The notes under the pieces were generated by a model. The model saw nothing but the letters and a program-made list of their open reading frames with translations, had not been told where the DNA came from and ran no database searches. From a bacterium (GTDB taxonomy: Bacteria > UBP14 > UBA6098 > JAFGQG01), in NCBI GenBank assembly GCA_016930435.1, contig JAFGGQ010000048.1:1-15775 (forward strand): a stretch of 15,775 nt of DNA, written 5' to 3'. Each line of letters starts with the position of its first letter. The stretch's first letter is position 1. The translations under genes were made by a program, and so were the position numbers. Positions 1 through 8,116 of the stretch are shown piece after piece.

Positions 1-12
1 AGCACTATAAAA

Positions 13-18
13 TATAAT
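13..18 (+). promoter_or_regulatory. possible -10 element upstream of the barrel-OmpA gene
   Basis: A TATAAT hexamer lies 20 bp before the GTG at 39. The matching -35 would fall outside the window, and the implied leader is very short, so this is only a candidate. Confidence 0.2.
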
Positions 19-38
19 GGTTCTATAACCCTGGCACG

Positions 39-2924
39 GTGAGCATGCGCAATAAAGAATGGCCACTCTTTATTTTATTTATCACGATATTTATATTATG
101 TCAATATAATATACTTTTTGCTGTGGATGAGTTTGGCGTACGGGCAAGGGGTTTAGGTAATGCCTACGTCTCCCTTAATGAGGAGGCAAGCGGGGTTTTC
201 TGGAATCCTGCCGGGCCGGTTATGGAACAGCGTCATTTACTTAGTTGCGGTTATGGAAGGCCTTATGCCGGGATCAATAATGCCGGATTAAAAGAGGGTT
301 ATTTGGCCTATATCCGTCATTTTTACGGTTTAGGTTCTATAGGGTTATTTGCGGGAATAACTGCGGGTAATATTTATTCCCAGTTAAGCAGCGGATTGAA
401 CTTGGGATGGCGCACCAAGATAGATGGGATGCCTTTTTCAGCGGGGGTCAATTTCAAGTTGCTACATATAAATTATGATCGGGACGGTTTTGAGGACCCC
501 CAGGGTACATTATTTCCGCCAAACCTTGGTCCTCCTGCTGATGATCCCCTTTTCAGGGAGTATGGATACTCCAGGTCTAACCTGGGTATCGATCTTGGTT
601 TAAGGTTCGAACCCCATCCCCGTACCGGTATTGGTTTGGCGTTGAAGAACCTGAACCGGCCGAATATGGCTATTAATGATGAAGATGATCATAGCAAGTA
701 TCCATTGGAGGTGATGGGAGGTGTTTCATATTCCTTTACACAGGAGATATTAACAAGTCTTGATTTAGTATATACTGGCGAGAGTATTTCAGACAATCCC
801 CTCTTTAATGTGCGTGGGGGAATAGAGGGTTGGTTATGGAACCGTTCTTTAGGTGTACGTGCCGGGGGGAATATGTATGAGATTGATGCCGGCTTGACGT
901 GGCGCACGGGAGCACTCTTCGGCGGATTGGAGATATCCTATGCTTTTACTTACCCTTTATCCGAACTGCGGGAAGTAAATGGATTTTCACACCGCTTTGA
1001 TATTACCATAAGGGGGCGGGAGGCCTATATCCCCCAGGTGGATATCGCCGCTTATAATATCGAGTTGATGGGTTTTCCCGAAGCTGGGGAATTTGTGGAG
1101 GTTGCCGGGACAGTTAAAAATGTAGGTCGCAGGGGAGTGGATGGCTTCTCCCTGAATCTGGCATATACAGAGGGACCTGATAAACCATTCCGAAAGATAT
1201 TTCCTACAAAATATCTGGAATACCTTCCGGCGGAAAGCACTTCTACCGTAATCTGGCGCTGGAAACCAATGGAAACAGGCTCCGCCCGGATCCTCTTTAC
1301 CGTTGATGATGACGGTTCAATGCTCCCTGAACTTAATGGGAAACTGGAGGAGGAGGACGAGAAAAATAATTCATTGCTATATCTGGTCGATGTCGAGGTG
1401 CCACTTATCGTTGAAATCGAACCAGCACTGGATAAACTGGAAATTGAAAAGGTGACCGTTCAAAAGGAGGAAGAGCCTATTGTTCCGGTGGTCTTTTTCA
1501 ACGAGCAGGCGGACAGGGTAAAGGATGACTATTTGCCCTTGCTTTATCTTATCGCTGAGCGCTTGATGCTCAACCCGGATGTGAGGTTGGGGATAAAAGG
1601 TTTCTATGAACCGGAGAGCGATAAGATCAAGAATCCCAAAGTGGGGAAAGAACTGGCTAATTTCCGCGCTTTAAGGATTTATGAGATGCTTTCCACAAGT
1701 TATCCGGTTATTCGGAATCAGTTGTATATTATTTCTCCCGAAGATTATGACCCTTCAATGGTAAGAATCAAACCTGGCGATGGTTTTTCTCTTTTCAAGG
1801 ATAAGGTAGCGGAAGAGAATCGCCGAGTTGAATTCACAACTACTTTTGCCGAAGAATGGGATGGTATCCTTGGCGAGATCGGAATGGACAGCGATTCACT
1901 CCTGATCAATAATAAATTTCAAATATCCAACAAAGCTTTGATTCTGGTTAAGAATAATGAGGATCTGACTTTAATGGTTGAGGGTTATTATCAAGGTGTG
2001 GAGAATCGCGCCGATGGTTTTGCAAGGGCTATGGATGTTCACGATCTTATACTGAGTAAATATCCTGCTTTAGAGGGGCGGATCCGGTTTTTAGCAGAGG
2101 AAAATCCGGAAAAAATGGGGGCGCTGGTTTATCTTGAAAGCGAGGGGATCATCTTTAAACCAAAGGTATCCTCCCAATTTGTAAAGGAATTCATCAATCT
2201 TTCTTCGGAGCAGAACAGCTTTTCAATTAGCATTCAGAATACGGAAAAAGTAGATGGTTTTGAGATTAACATTGTGGACCAAAAAGGAAACCTGATCAGG
2301 GCTCTGGATTCAGGTAAACTGGATATTCCGAAGCAAGTAGTCTGGGATTGGAAAGATGAATACGGCCGTTTGATCGTTCCCGGTCAGGAAATCTATTGTC
2401 AGGTGACCATAGACAGAGGGGGCTGGAAAAAAGATTATCGAAGCAGACCTCTGAAGGCAGTGGTTACTTCGGAACGTAAGCAGATAGAGAATCTGATTTT
2501 GGTCGAGTATGTTTTCGATGAGACGAGGGGTTCTTCACAGTATTTAGAAGCCCGGATTGTCGATCTGGCGAAGAAGGTAATCGGCTTTGCGGATCGTGCC
2601 AGTGAGATAAAGGTGGTTTTCGAGGGACACACCGATAATATCGGAACTTTAAAGCGCAACCAGGAGCTATCCGATGCGCGCGCCGGCAAGGAACTGGAAA
2701 ATTTCCTTATTATTCTGTCACAATTGAACGGTTTCACTTCAGCGGAAGAACTGGAGCAATGGTTAAGAAATCATAATATTGCTATCGAGGCAGTTGGTTA
2801 TGCCGATCGTCAGCCGATGATGATCGATTATGGCTATGAAGTGAAGGAATTAGGCGATAATAATTCCCCCCACGGCCGTACTATCAACCGCAGGGTTGAA
2901 ACGCAGATCAATCTTACCTATTAA
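39..2924 (+). CDS. PorV-like outer-membrane barrel fused to CARDB-like and OmpA-like domains
   Basis: Probable outer-membrane protein of 961 residues. A signal peptide (about 3-28, cleavage near LFA/VDE) is followed by the start typical of the PorV/PorQ/UPF0164 barrel family, a GARGLG-AYVSL-like run and FWNPAG at 54-59; the barrel extends to about 330. Residues 334-455 resemble a CARDB Ig-like domain. Two degenerate OmpA-like modules follow (482-600, 633-702), then a FlgD-like stretch (727-793), and a well-formed OmpA/MotB domain at 821-958 with GHTDN (863-867), LSDARA (877-882) and NRRVE (950-954). The family suggests the barrel sits in the outer membrane and the C-terminal domain grips peptidoglycan. 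An in-frame stop at 15-17 limits the start to GTG 39 or ATG 45; neither has a clear ribosome site, and the signal peptide fits both. PorV proteins in T9SS are normally barrel-only, so this fusion is unusual; a role in T9SS is inference. Confidence 0.85.
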   Translation: MSMRNKEWPLFILFITIFILCQYNILFAVDEFGVRARGLGNAYVSLNEEASGVFWNPAGPVMEQRHLLSCGYGRPYAGINNAGLKEGYLAYIRHFYGLGSIGLFAGITAGNIYSQLSSGLNLGWRTKIDGMPFSAGVNFKLLHINYDRDGFEDPQGTLFPPNLGPPADDPLFREYGYSRSNLGIDLGLRFEPHPRTGIGLALKNLNRPNMAINDEDDHSKYPLEVMGGVSYSFTQEILTSLDLVYTGESISDNPLFNVRGGIEGWLWNRSLGVRAGGNMYEIDAGLTWRTGALFGGLEISYAFTYPLSELREVNGFSHRFDITIRGREAYIPQVDIAAYNIELMGFPEAGEFVEVAGTVKNVGRRGVDGFSLNLAYTEGPDKPFRKIFPTKYLEYLPAESTSTVIWRWKPMETGSARILFTVDDDGSMLPELNGKLEEEDEKNNSLLYLVDVEVPLIVEIEPALDKLEIEKVTVQKEEEPIVPVVFFNEQADRVKDDYLPLLYLIAERLMLNPDVRLGIKGFYEPESDKIKNPKVGKELANFRALRIYEMLSTSYPVIRNQLYIISPEDYDPSMVRIKPGDGFSLFKDKVAEENRRVEFTTTFAEEWDGILGEIGMDSDSLLINNKFQISNKALILVKNNEDLTLMVEGYYQGVENRADGFARAMDVHDLILSKYPALEGRIRFLAEENPEKMGALVYLESEGIIFKPKVSSQFVKEFINLSSEQNSFSISIQNTEKVDGFEINIVDQKGNLIRALDSGKLDIPKQVVWDWKDEYGRLIVPGQEIYCQVTIDRGGWKKDYRSRPLKAVVTSERKQIENLILVEYVFDETRGSSQYLEARIVDLAKKVIGFADRASEIKVVFEGHTDNIGTLKRNQELSDARAGKELENFLIILSQLNGFTSAEELEQWLRNHNIAIEAVGYADRQPMMIDYGYEVKELGDNNSPHGRTINRRVETQINLTY
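1482..2144 (+). repeat. two degenerate OmpA-like modules inside the barrel-OmpA protein
   Basis: Protein-level repeat. Residues 482-600 run VFFNEQAD, IKGFYEP, LANFRALR and NRRVEF, and residues 633-702 run LMVEGYYQG, FARAMDVHD and a closing strand. Both echo the intact C-terminal module (FEGHTDN, LSDARA, NRRVE at 861-954). In the intact copy Asp866 and Arg881 have the spacing of the diaminopimelate-binding pair of OmpA. The equivalent Asp positions are Glu524 and Gln652 in the degenerate copies, although an Arg (543 and 663) is kept. Peptidoglycan binding by these two is therefore doubtful. Confidence 0.6.
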
Positions 2925-2932
2925 GGGTTTTA

Positions 2933-3646
2933 CTATTCAGATAATGATAGTTGGTCAGCTTCTTTAAGCAGTTTTTTTACCCATCCTTCAAATTCAGAAT
3001 GGGGTTTAGCCCCTATGAACTTTTCCCGGATACAACCATTCTGGTCAATGATAAAGGTGGTGGGAATGGCTGAAATATTCCCGTAAAGATGAGCCATTTC
3101 CCGGCCATCCAGGAGTACTGAATAATTTATTTTCATTCTATCCGCAAAGGGTTTAACAGCGCTCCGGGTCTGGGTGTCCAGTGAAACCCCTACGATCATG
3201 ACTCCCTGATCCCCAAATTCCTCCTGTATTTTAATAAAAGAGGGGATTTCTATCTTGCAGGGCATGCACCAGGTGGTCCAGAAATCCAGGATAATTACCT
3301 TGCCCCGGTGTTCTGATAGCCGGAAGTTATTGTTGTGAATGTCCCTAAGTTCGAAATCGGGAGCTTGGGAGCAGTTGGCTACCTTGGGCGGGAGTTTGCC
3401 CGTATTGCCGGCTTCACCGCCTGGAGTAATCTCTTTATCGGGTGATACCTCAGGTTGGGTTGATATTATTCCTGATGGGACTTTTTCAGTACTTGCCTGA
3501 GGGGCAGGTTGGTGTTCCTCTTTCTGTGTGGCAATAGGACCCTTGTAGGTAGGTCTGTTATGACGGGTGAAAACAATCCCCAGGCCAGCAATACTGATGA
3601 CCAGGAATAGAACCGCAACAACTATGATGATTAAATTCTTATTCAT
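2933..3646 (-). CDS. TlpA/ResA-like membrane-anchored thiol-disulfide oxidoreductase
   Basis: A 237-residue protein with an N-terminal membrane anchor or uncleaved signal (about 4-26), a long low-complexity Pro/Glu/Gly linker (about 30-90) and a TlpA-type thioredoxin fold (about 94-230). The redox site is WCMPC, with cysteines at 127 and 130. The cis-proline is P195 in the AIPTTF run, and GVSLD (153-157) is typical of the peroxiredoxin/TlpA superfamily. The family reduces or exchanges disulfides outside the cytoplasm, for example in cytochrome c maturation. No cytochrome gene is visible here, so the partner is unknown. It starts 10 bp after the stop of the thioredoxin gene and has no clear ribosome site of its own, so the two are probably co-transcribed and perhaps translationally coupled. 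Its stop lies 8 bp from the stop of the convergent barrel-OmpA gene. Confidence 0.9.
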   Translation of the reverse strand: MNKNLIIIVVAVLFLVISIAGLGIVFTRHNRPTYKGPIATQKEEHQPAPQASTEKVPSGIISTQPEVSPDKEITPGGEAGNTGKLPPKVANCSQAPDFELRDIHNNNFRLSEHRGKVIILDFWTTWCMPCKIEIPSFIKIQEEFGDQGVMIVGVSLDTQTRSAVKPFADRMKINYSVLLDGREMAHLYGNISAIPTTFIIDQNGCIREKFIGAKPHSEFEGWVKKLLKEADQLSLSE

Positions 3647-3656
3647 AATAAAAATT

Positions 3657-3986
3657 CTATTTGGTTAAAAAGTTCTGAATTTTCTGTTTCAGTTCATCCG
3701 TCGGCACAACACCAACTACCTGATCGATAACCTGACCATTCTCGAAAAACAGGAGGGTGGGAATTCCCCTTATCTGATATTGCGCTGCGGTATGAGGCGC
3801 GGTATCCACATTAAGTTTGGCAATCTTAATCTGATCATTAAAATGATCAGAAAGCTCTTCAAGAATGGGGGCCATCATCAGGCAGGGCCGACACCATTCA
3901 GCCCAGAAGTCAACTACTACCGGTACTGACGATTTCAATACTTCATTTTCGAAATTTTCCTGGGTGAGATGTAAGGGACCTGTCAT
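3657..3986 (-). CDS. trxA: thioredoxin
   Basis: A 109-residue protein, the normal length for a stand-alone cytoplasmic thioredoxin, with no signal peptide. It has the VVDFWAEWC lead-in, active-site cysteines 32 and 35, and the cis-proline P76 in RGIPTLLFF, followed by a C-terminal helix. The active site reads WCRPC rather than the usual WCGPC. An Arg between the cysteines can shift redox potential in this fold, but its effect here is not known. The start is firmly set by an AGGAGG sequence (3995-4000) eight bases upstream of the ATG. It is the first gene of a two-gene unit with the TlpA-like gene, so it may act as the electron source of a thiol relay if a membrane carrier exists elsewhere. 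That role is inference. Confidence 0.95.
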   Translation of the reverse strand: MTGPLHLTQENFENEVLKSSVPVVVDFWAEWCRPCLMMAPILEELSDHFNDQIKIAKLNVDTAPHTAAQYQIRGIPTLLFFENGQVIDQVVGVVPTDELKQKIQNFLTK

Positions 3987-4033
3987 GATCGTTTCCTCCT
4001 GAAATTATGGTTTACATTATTAATTAAACCCTA

Positions 4034-4061
4034 AATATAATAGATTGAATCAGCCTGTCAA
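4034..4061 (-). promoter_or_regulatory. promoter for the thioredoxin-TlpA unit
   Basis: On the minus strand a perfect TTGACA (4056-4061) is followed after 16 bp by TATATT (4034-4039), five of six matches to the housekeeping -10. Transcription would start near 4027 and give a leader of about 40 nt ahead of the AGGAGG ribosome site. Confidence 0.65.
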
Positions 4062-4101
4062 GCCTATGCTTTTTTTTTATATAAATTTACTTGAAATCTT
4101 C

Positions 4102-4129
4102 TTGATTTTGGATAAATTTCTCAGATAAT
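4102..4129 (+). promoter_or_regulatory. promoter for the C25-family gene
   Basis: TTGATT (4102-4107), a 16-bp spacer and GATAAT (4124-4129), with the ATG 27 bp downstream. It stands back-to-back with the thioredoxin promoter, the two -35 elements being about 40 bp apart. An alternative -10, TATAAA at 4131-4136, is nearby. Confidence 0.5.
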
Positions 4130-4156
4130 ATATAAACGTAGAAAAGAGAATGAAAC

Positions 4157-7100
4157 ATGAAAATGAAATTTTTGATTGTTGTTTTATTGATATTTCTTTG
4201 TTCACAGGCTATCGGTGAGGTTTCTTCAACCCTTGAGATCATAAGTTGTGATGACCGGGATATAGTGTTTCGGGTGAATTTTCCCATTCAGCAATATTGC
4301 CAGAATGGAATTTCAGAGTTATCCGCGGATAATGTTCACGGGAGTACCTATTTATTTGCAGTACCATACATGGAGTACTTTGAAGTCGATATCCTCGATC
4401 TGGGGAACCCGGTTATCCTAAATTCAGAGTATATTAATAAAGCATCAGGCGGAGATATATCCCCCAATTTTTATGAAGCGCCAGGGGTCTTTTCATTCCG
4501 GGGTGTACAGCTTATTCCGGTGACTGTTAATCTCCCGGTTCAATGGTCCCAGGAGAAAGGTGCCTGGCAGGTCTATGATGCGATTACTTTGCGGATAACA
4601 TTCATAGATCCACAGCCTGGGACGATTTCATTGGATTGTTTCCCCCCTGAATTTCGGAATATATGTCAGGCTCATATAATGAATTCAGATTATTTTAATG
4701 ATAAGTACAATTTAATATACGAACCACACAGCACTGGTTACGGCGCCCGTTATATAGTAATTGTCCATGATGCTTTTTATTCACAAATTCAACCCTTGGC
4801 ATTATGGAGACATCAAAAGGGATTTAAGACAAGGGTGGTGACCCTTAGTGAACTGGGGGGTAATTCATTCGAGAATATCAGAAATTATATTCAAAACAGT
4901 TATGATTATTGGGATATCAAACCGGAGTATGTATTGTTGGTTGGCGATTCAGAGCTTCTTGCTGTGGGAACTCACGATAATTACTATCCCAATACCGACA
5001 ATTATTATGGTATGGTGGACGGCGATGATTATTTTGCGGACATCTTTATCGGCCGAATACCGGCAAACTTGTCCGATGATAATGCTGAGACTATTGTAAA
5101 CAAAGTTTTGCAATACGAACTGCATCCTTTCCTGGGGGGAGATGACTGGTTCCTGAAAGCAACCTGTGTTGTTGCTAATGATTATGATGAGAGTGACATT
5201 AGTTATATGGAGGCTTCAAATTACATTAGAGACCTTTTATTAAGCAATGGTTTTATCAGGGTGGACCTCTATACGACCGAGGGTGGATACTCCAGGAGCC
5301 ATGTTCGTAATGCTATCAATGACGGACGAGCATTTGTTAATTACCGTGGAGTTGCCGGATCAGACTGGGTGGACCCTTTCGATAATATCCTTTATGGTTC
5401 TTATATAAACAACATTAATTGCTTACCGGTAATAACCTCGGTGACCTGTTTGACAAACTGTTTCATAGATTATGATTATTATTTTTGTGAATCCTGGATA
5501 AATTACGGAAGTCCTTCAAATCTCAGGGGGGCGGTTGGCACTTATGGCTCAACCTGCGCGAGCTGGAATACGCCGGAGCGTAGCTCGCTGAATAAAGGTT
5601 TTTATCGAACGATTCTGGTTGATAGCGTGTACTCATTTGGAGGCGCAATGGTGGGTGGCAAGTTCGATATGGTGGAGGAATTCGGAGCCCATTCCGAGAA
5701 TACCGTCAAGGAGTATTATGACTATAACATCCTGGGTGATCCTGCTTTAAGCATGTGGACTGCGGTGCCTGGTTCTATCGAAGCAGTATTCCCGGCGATA
5801 ATTCCCTTTGGATATGTTGAATATGGTGCTACAGTGACCTCCGGGGGGATTCCCCTTGAAGGGGCACTGGTTTGTGTTGCTGCTGAAGATACCTCTGTCT
5901 ATGATTATGGTTATACCGATGCTGCCGGTCATGTGAGCCTGTTCTCATTTAGTATTATACGCGATACCGCAAATATTACCGTAACCTATCCCAACCATAT
6001 TCCCTTTATCGGGAAAATTGCCATACAAGCCACAGGACCCTATGTACTTTATGTTGACCATGACCTTAACGATACCGCGGGAGGCAATGGCGATCACTAT
6101 CCAAATCCCGGTGAAGATATCGGGGTTGAAGTGGAATTCACTAATTTCGGGAATGAAACGGCCCGGGGTGTACGGGCTTTCCTGCGCAATACCAATCCAT
6201 ACGTCAATATGGTCGATAGTCTGAGTGTAATAGGTGACATAGATTCCTTTGAAAGCTCGACCTCCGAGGATAATTTTTGTTTTTTTATCAGCCCGGATTG
6301 TCCCAATTTAAACATCATGAATTTTCAGCTTATCGTCTCAGATGAAGCGGGTTCGACCTGGGTTAGCAATATGCCTCCAATAACCGTATATCTTCCACAA
6401 ATGGAGCTATATGAATCCCTGGTGGATGATTCAGGTCCCGGCGGTAATAATGATCATTGTTTGGATCAGGGTGAAACGGCTTCTATACGCATCTTCATGG
6501 ATAATCTGTATTATGCCTCTCTGGAAAGCCTGATCGGGATACTGCGTACGGATAGCGAATTTATAACGGTTTTCGATTCTATATCTGATTTTGGTGATTG
6601 CAGTCCAGCCGGCCGCGCCCATAACTTATCAGATCCTTTCTGTGTGACGGTTAGTCCCTGGACTCCTAACGGTGCAATGGTGGAATTTCAGATGCTATTA
6701 GAGGGTGGAGGCGGAAGTTATTTTTATTATGATACACTAAGTTTTTTCCTTACGGTTCATCAAATAAGCGCGGATGAGGTTTCCGGGCCGGATAACTGGG
6801 GTTACTGGGCTTATGATAATACAGATGGAGAGACCGGCCACGCTCCCGCCTATAACTGGTATGAAATCGCTCCACCCATAGGCCCCGGGGAAGAGCTCAC
6901 CCGGATTTCCGATGCTGATGCCGAAACCCTCACTTTGAATCTCCCCTTCGATTTTAATTACTATGGTGAAACCTATAGTAAGGTCGGGATCTGCTCCAAT
7001 GGATTCCTGGAATTGGGAGGCTCCACCCACCGCTATGGAACCGCCGCCCCAATACCCACAGAAGGCTCTCCACGTGCATTGATAGCCCCTTTCTGGTGCG

Positions 7101-8116
7101 ACCTCGATCCCGGTTCGGGAGGCAGTGTCTATCAGTACTATGACTCCGATATTAATGTCTGGATACTGGAATTTAAAGGGGTCAAACACTATGATAGCGA
7201 TTACCGGGAAAGCTTCCAGGTATTGTTGTATGATCCGGCAATCCATCTTACTCCCACCGGGGATGGAATTATTATCTTCCAGTATCGTTATGTTTATGAT
7301 ATCAGCACCACGGCAGTGGGAATCGAAAACTACGATGGGGATATTGGTCTGCAATATTTTTATGATGATAATTATGCCCCGGGAGCCGCGCCCCTTGAGA
7401 GAGAAAGGGCGATTAAATTCACTACAGAGCCACCCCTTGATTATTCTCAACCCTGGCTATGCTATCATCGTTACCAGATAAGGGATTCGGCCGGTGGAGA
7501 TGCCGATGGTATTCCTGAAGCGGGTGAAAACTTTGAACTGGTTGTTTCGCTGATTAATTTAGGGGGCCAAACCGCAATAAGAGCAAAAGGATTCCTGCAA
7601 CCTTGTGAACCCCTTCTGATCCTGACGGACTCCAGCGGCGTCTTCGAGAATATCGGAGCTCACGGAGAAGGAAATAATGAAGAACATCCTTTTAGCCTGA
7701 CAATCGCTCCGGATGCCCCGGATACACTGGTCTATCTGGAACTGAAGCTCTGGTATAACGACAGCAACTCGGTCAACCGCACTTATATACCCTTTGCTAT
7801 CGGTTGGTACAGCAGCATCGAGTCAGTGGATATAATGCCAGGCTTTAGATTAAACCGGGTTTATCCCAATCCATTTAATTCATTGACCAGGTTTTCTTTT
7901 CAGGCTGATAGTCAGGAAGAAGTGAAGCTGATAATTGCCGACCTCTCCGGTCGTCAGGTTTATTCCACTATAAAACTAAACACAGTTCATGGTGAAAGCC
8001 ATTTTGCCTGGAAGGGTTTGGACCAAAGTGGTAAAAAGCTGCCTTCTGGCATCTATTTCTACACATTGTCGAATGGGTGTGAGGCCTTTAGAGGGAAAGT
8101 TATTCTGGTGAAATAA
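4157..8116 (+). CDS. gingipain-like (peptidase C25 family) protein with T9SS C-terminal sorting domain
   Basis: A 1319-residue exported protein. Signal peptide 1-20; propeptide-like beta region to about 190; C25-like domain about 197-535 with LLVGD (260-264), a TDNYYG-DGDDYFADIFIGRIPA region (280-303), the probable nucleophile Cys431 in SVTC, and a closing NILGDPALSMW. At the usual GHG site of the catalytic His the protein reads YRGVAGS (396-402), so the His seems absent. Then an Ig-like domain (540-625), two Asp/Gly-rich-headed CARDB-like repeats (631-745, 751-866), a NIDO-like domain (about 876-1090), a third such repeat (1101-1216) and a T9SS type A/FlgD-like sorting domain from about 1229 with YPNPFN (1236-1241). 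The predicted mature protein has 21 cysteines. It is probably carried to the cell surface by T9SS; proteolytic activity is uncertain. The ribosome site is weak (AGAGA at 4145-4149). The last 17 bp overlap the convergent alanine racemase gene. Confidence 0.88.
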   Translation: MKMKFLIVVLLIFLCSQAIGEVSSTLEIISCDDRDIVFRVNFPIQQYCQNGISELSADNVHGSTYLFAVPYMEYFEVDILDLGNPVILNSEYINKASGGDISPNFYEAPGVFSFRGVQLIPVTVNLPVQWSQEKGAWQVYDAITLRITFIDPQPGTISLDCFPPEFRNICQAHIMNSDYFNDKYNLIYEPHSTGYGARYIVIVHDAFYSQIQPLALWRHQKGFKTRVVTLSELGGNSFENIRNYIQNSYDYWDIKPEYVLLVGDSELLAVGTHDNYYPNTDNYYGMVDGDDYFADIFIGRIPANLSDDNAETIVNKVLQYELHPFLGGDDWFLKATCVVANDYDESDISYMEASNYIRDLLLSNGFIRVDLYTTEGGYSRSHVRNAINDGRAFVNYRGVAGSDWVDPFDNILYGSYINNINCLPVITSVTCLTNCFIDYDYYFCESWINYGSPSNLRGAVGTYGSTCASWNTPERSSLNKGFYRTILVDSVYSFGGAMVGGKFDMVEEFGAHSENTVKEYYDYNILGDPALSMWTAVPGSIEAVFPAIIPFGYVEYGATVTSGGIPLEGALVCVAAEDTSVYDYGYTDAAGHVSLFSFSIIRDTANITVTYPNHIPFIGKIAIQATGPYVLYVDHDLNDTAGGNGDHYPNPGEDIGVEVEFTNFGNETARGVRAFLRNTNPYVNMVDSLSVIGDIDSFESSTSEDNFCFFISPDCPNLNIMNFQLIVSDEAGSTWVSNMPPITVYLPQMELYESLVDDSGPGGNNDHCLDQGETASIRIFMDNLYYASLESLIGILRTDSEFITVFDSISDFGDCSPAGRAHNLSDPFCVTVSPWTPNGAMVEFQMLLEGGGGSYFYYDTLSFFLTVHQISADEVSGPDNWGYWAYDNTDGETGHAPAYNWYEIAPPIGPGEELTRISDADAETLTLNLPFDFNYYGETYSKVGICSNGFLELGGSTHRYGTAAPIPTEGSPRALIAPFWCDLDPGSGGSVYQYYDSDINVWILEFKGVKHYDSDYRESFQVLLYDPAIHLTPTGDGIIIFQYRYVYDISTTAVGIENYDGDIGLQYFYDDNYAPGAAPLERERAIKFTTEPPLDYSQPWLCYHRYQIRDSAGGDADGIPEAGENFELVVSLINLGGQTAIRAKGFLQPCEPLLILTDSSGVFENIGAHGEGNNEEHPFSLTIAPDAPDTLVYLELKLWYNDSNSVNRTYIPFAIGWYSSIESVDIMPGFRLNRVYPNPFNSLTRFSFQADSQEEVKLIIADLSGRQVYSTIKLNTVHGESHFAWKGLDQSGKKLPSGIYFYTLSNGCEAFRGKVILVK
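6047..6754 (+). repeat. tandem CARDB-like repeats with Asp/Gly-rich heads in the C25 protein
   Basis: Two protein repeats of about 115 residues (631-745 and 751-866). Each opens with an acidic, Gly/Asn-rich head (for example DTAGGNGDHYPNPGED and DDSGPGGNNDHCLDQGET), which resembles a calcium-binding loop, followed by an Ig-like beta domain. A third copy lies at 7457-7804 (residues 1101-1216), separated from the first two by the NIDO-like domain. Calcium binding is inferred from the acidic loops. Confidence 0.6.

Noticed and set aside
4087-4287. 66-codon minus-strand frame over the C25 promoter and signal peptide
   Set aside because: No ribosome site, no family resemblance, and it overlaps both the promoter and the start of a supported gene.
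6737-7450. 237-codon open frame antisense to the C25 gene
   Set aside because: It lies wholly within the strongly supported C25 gene, its translation is compositionally odd (very rich in Ile and Gly), and no protein family is recognisable.
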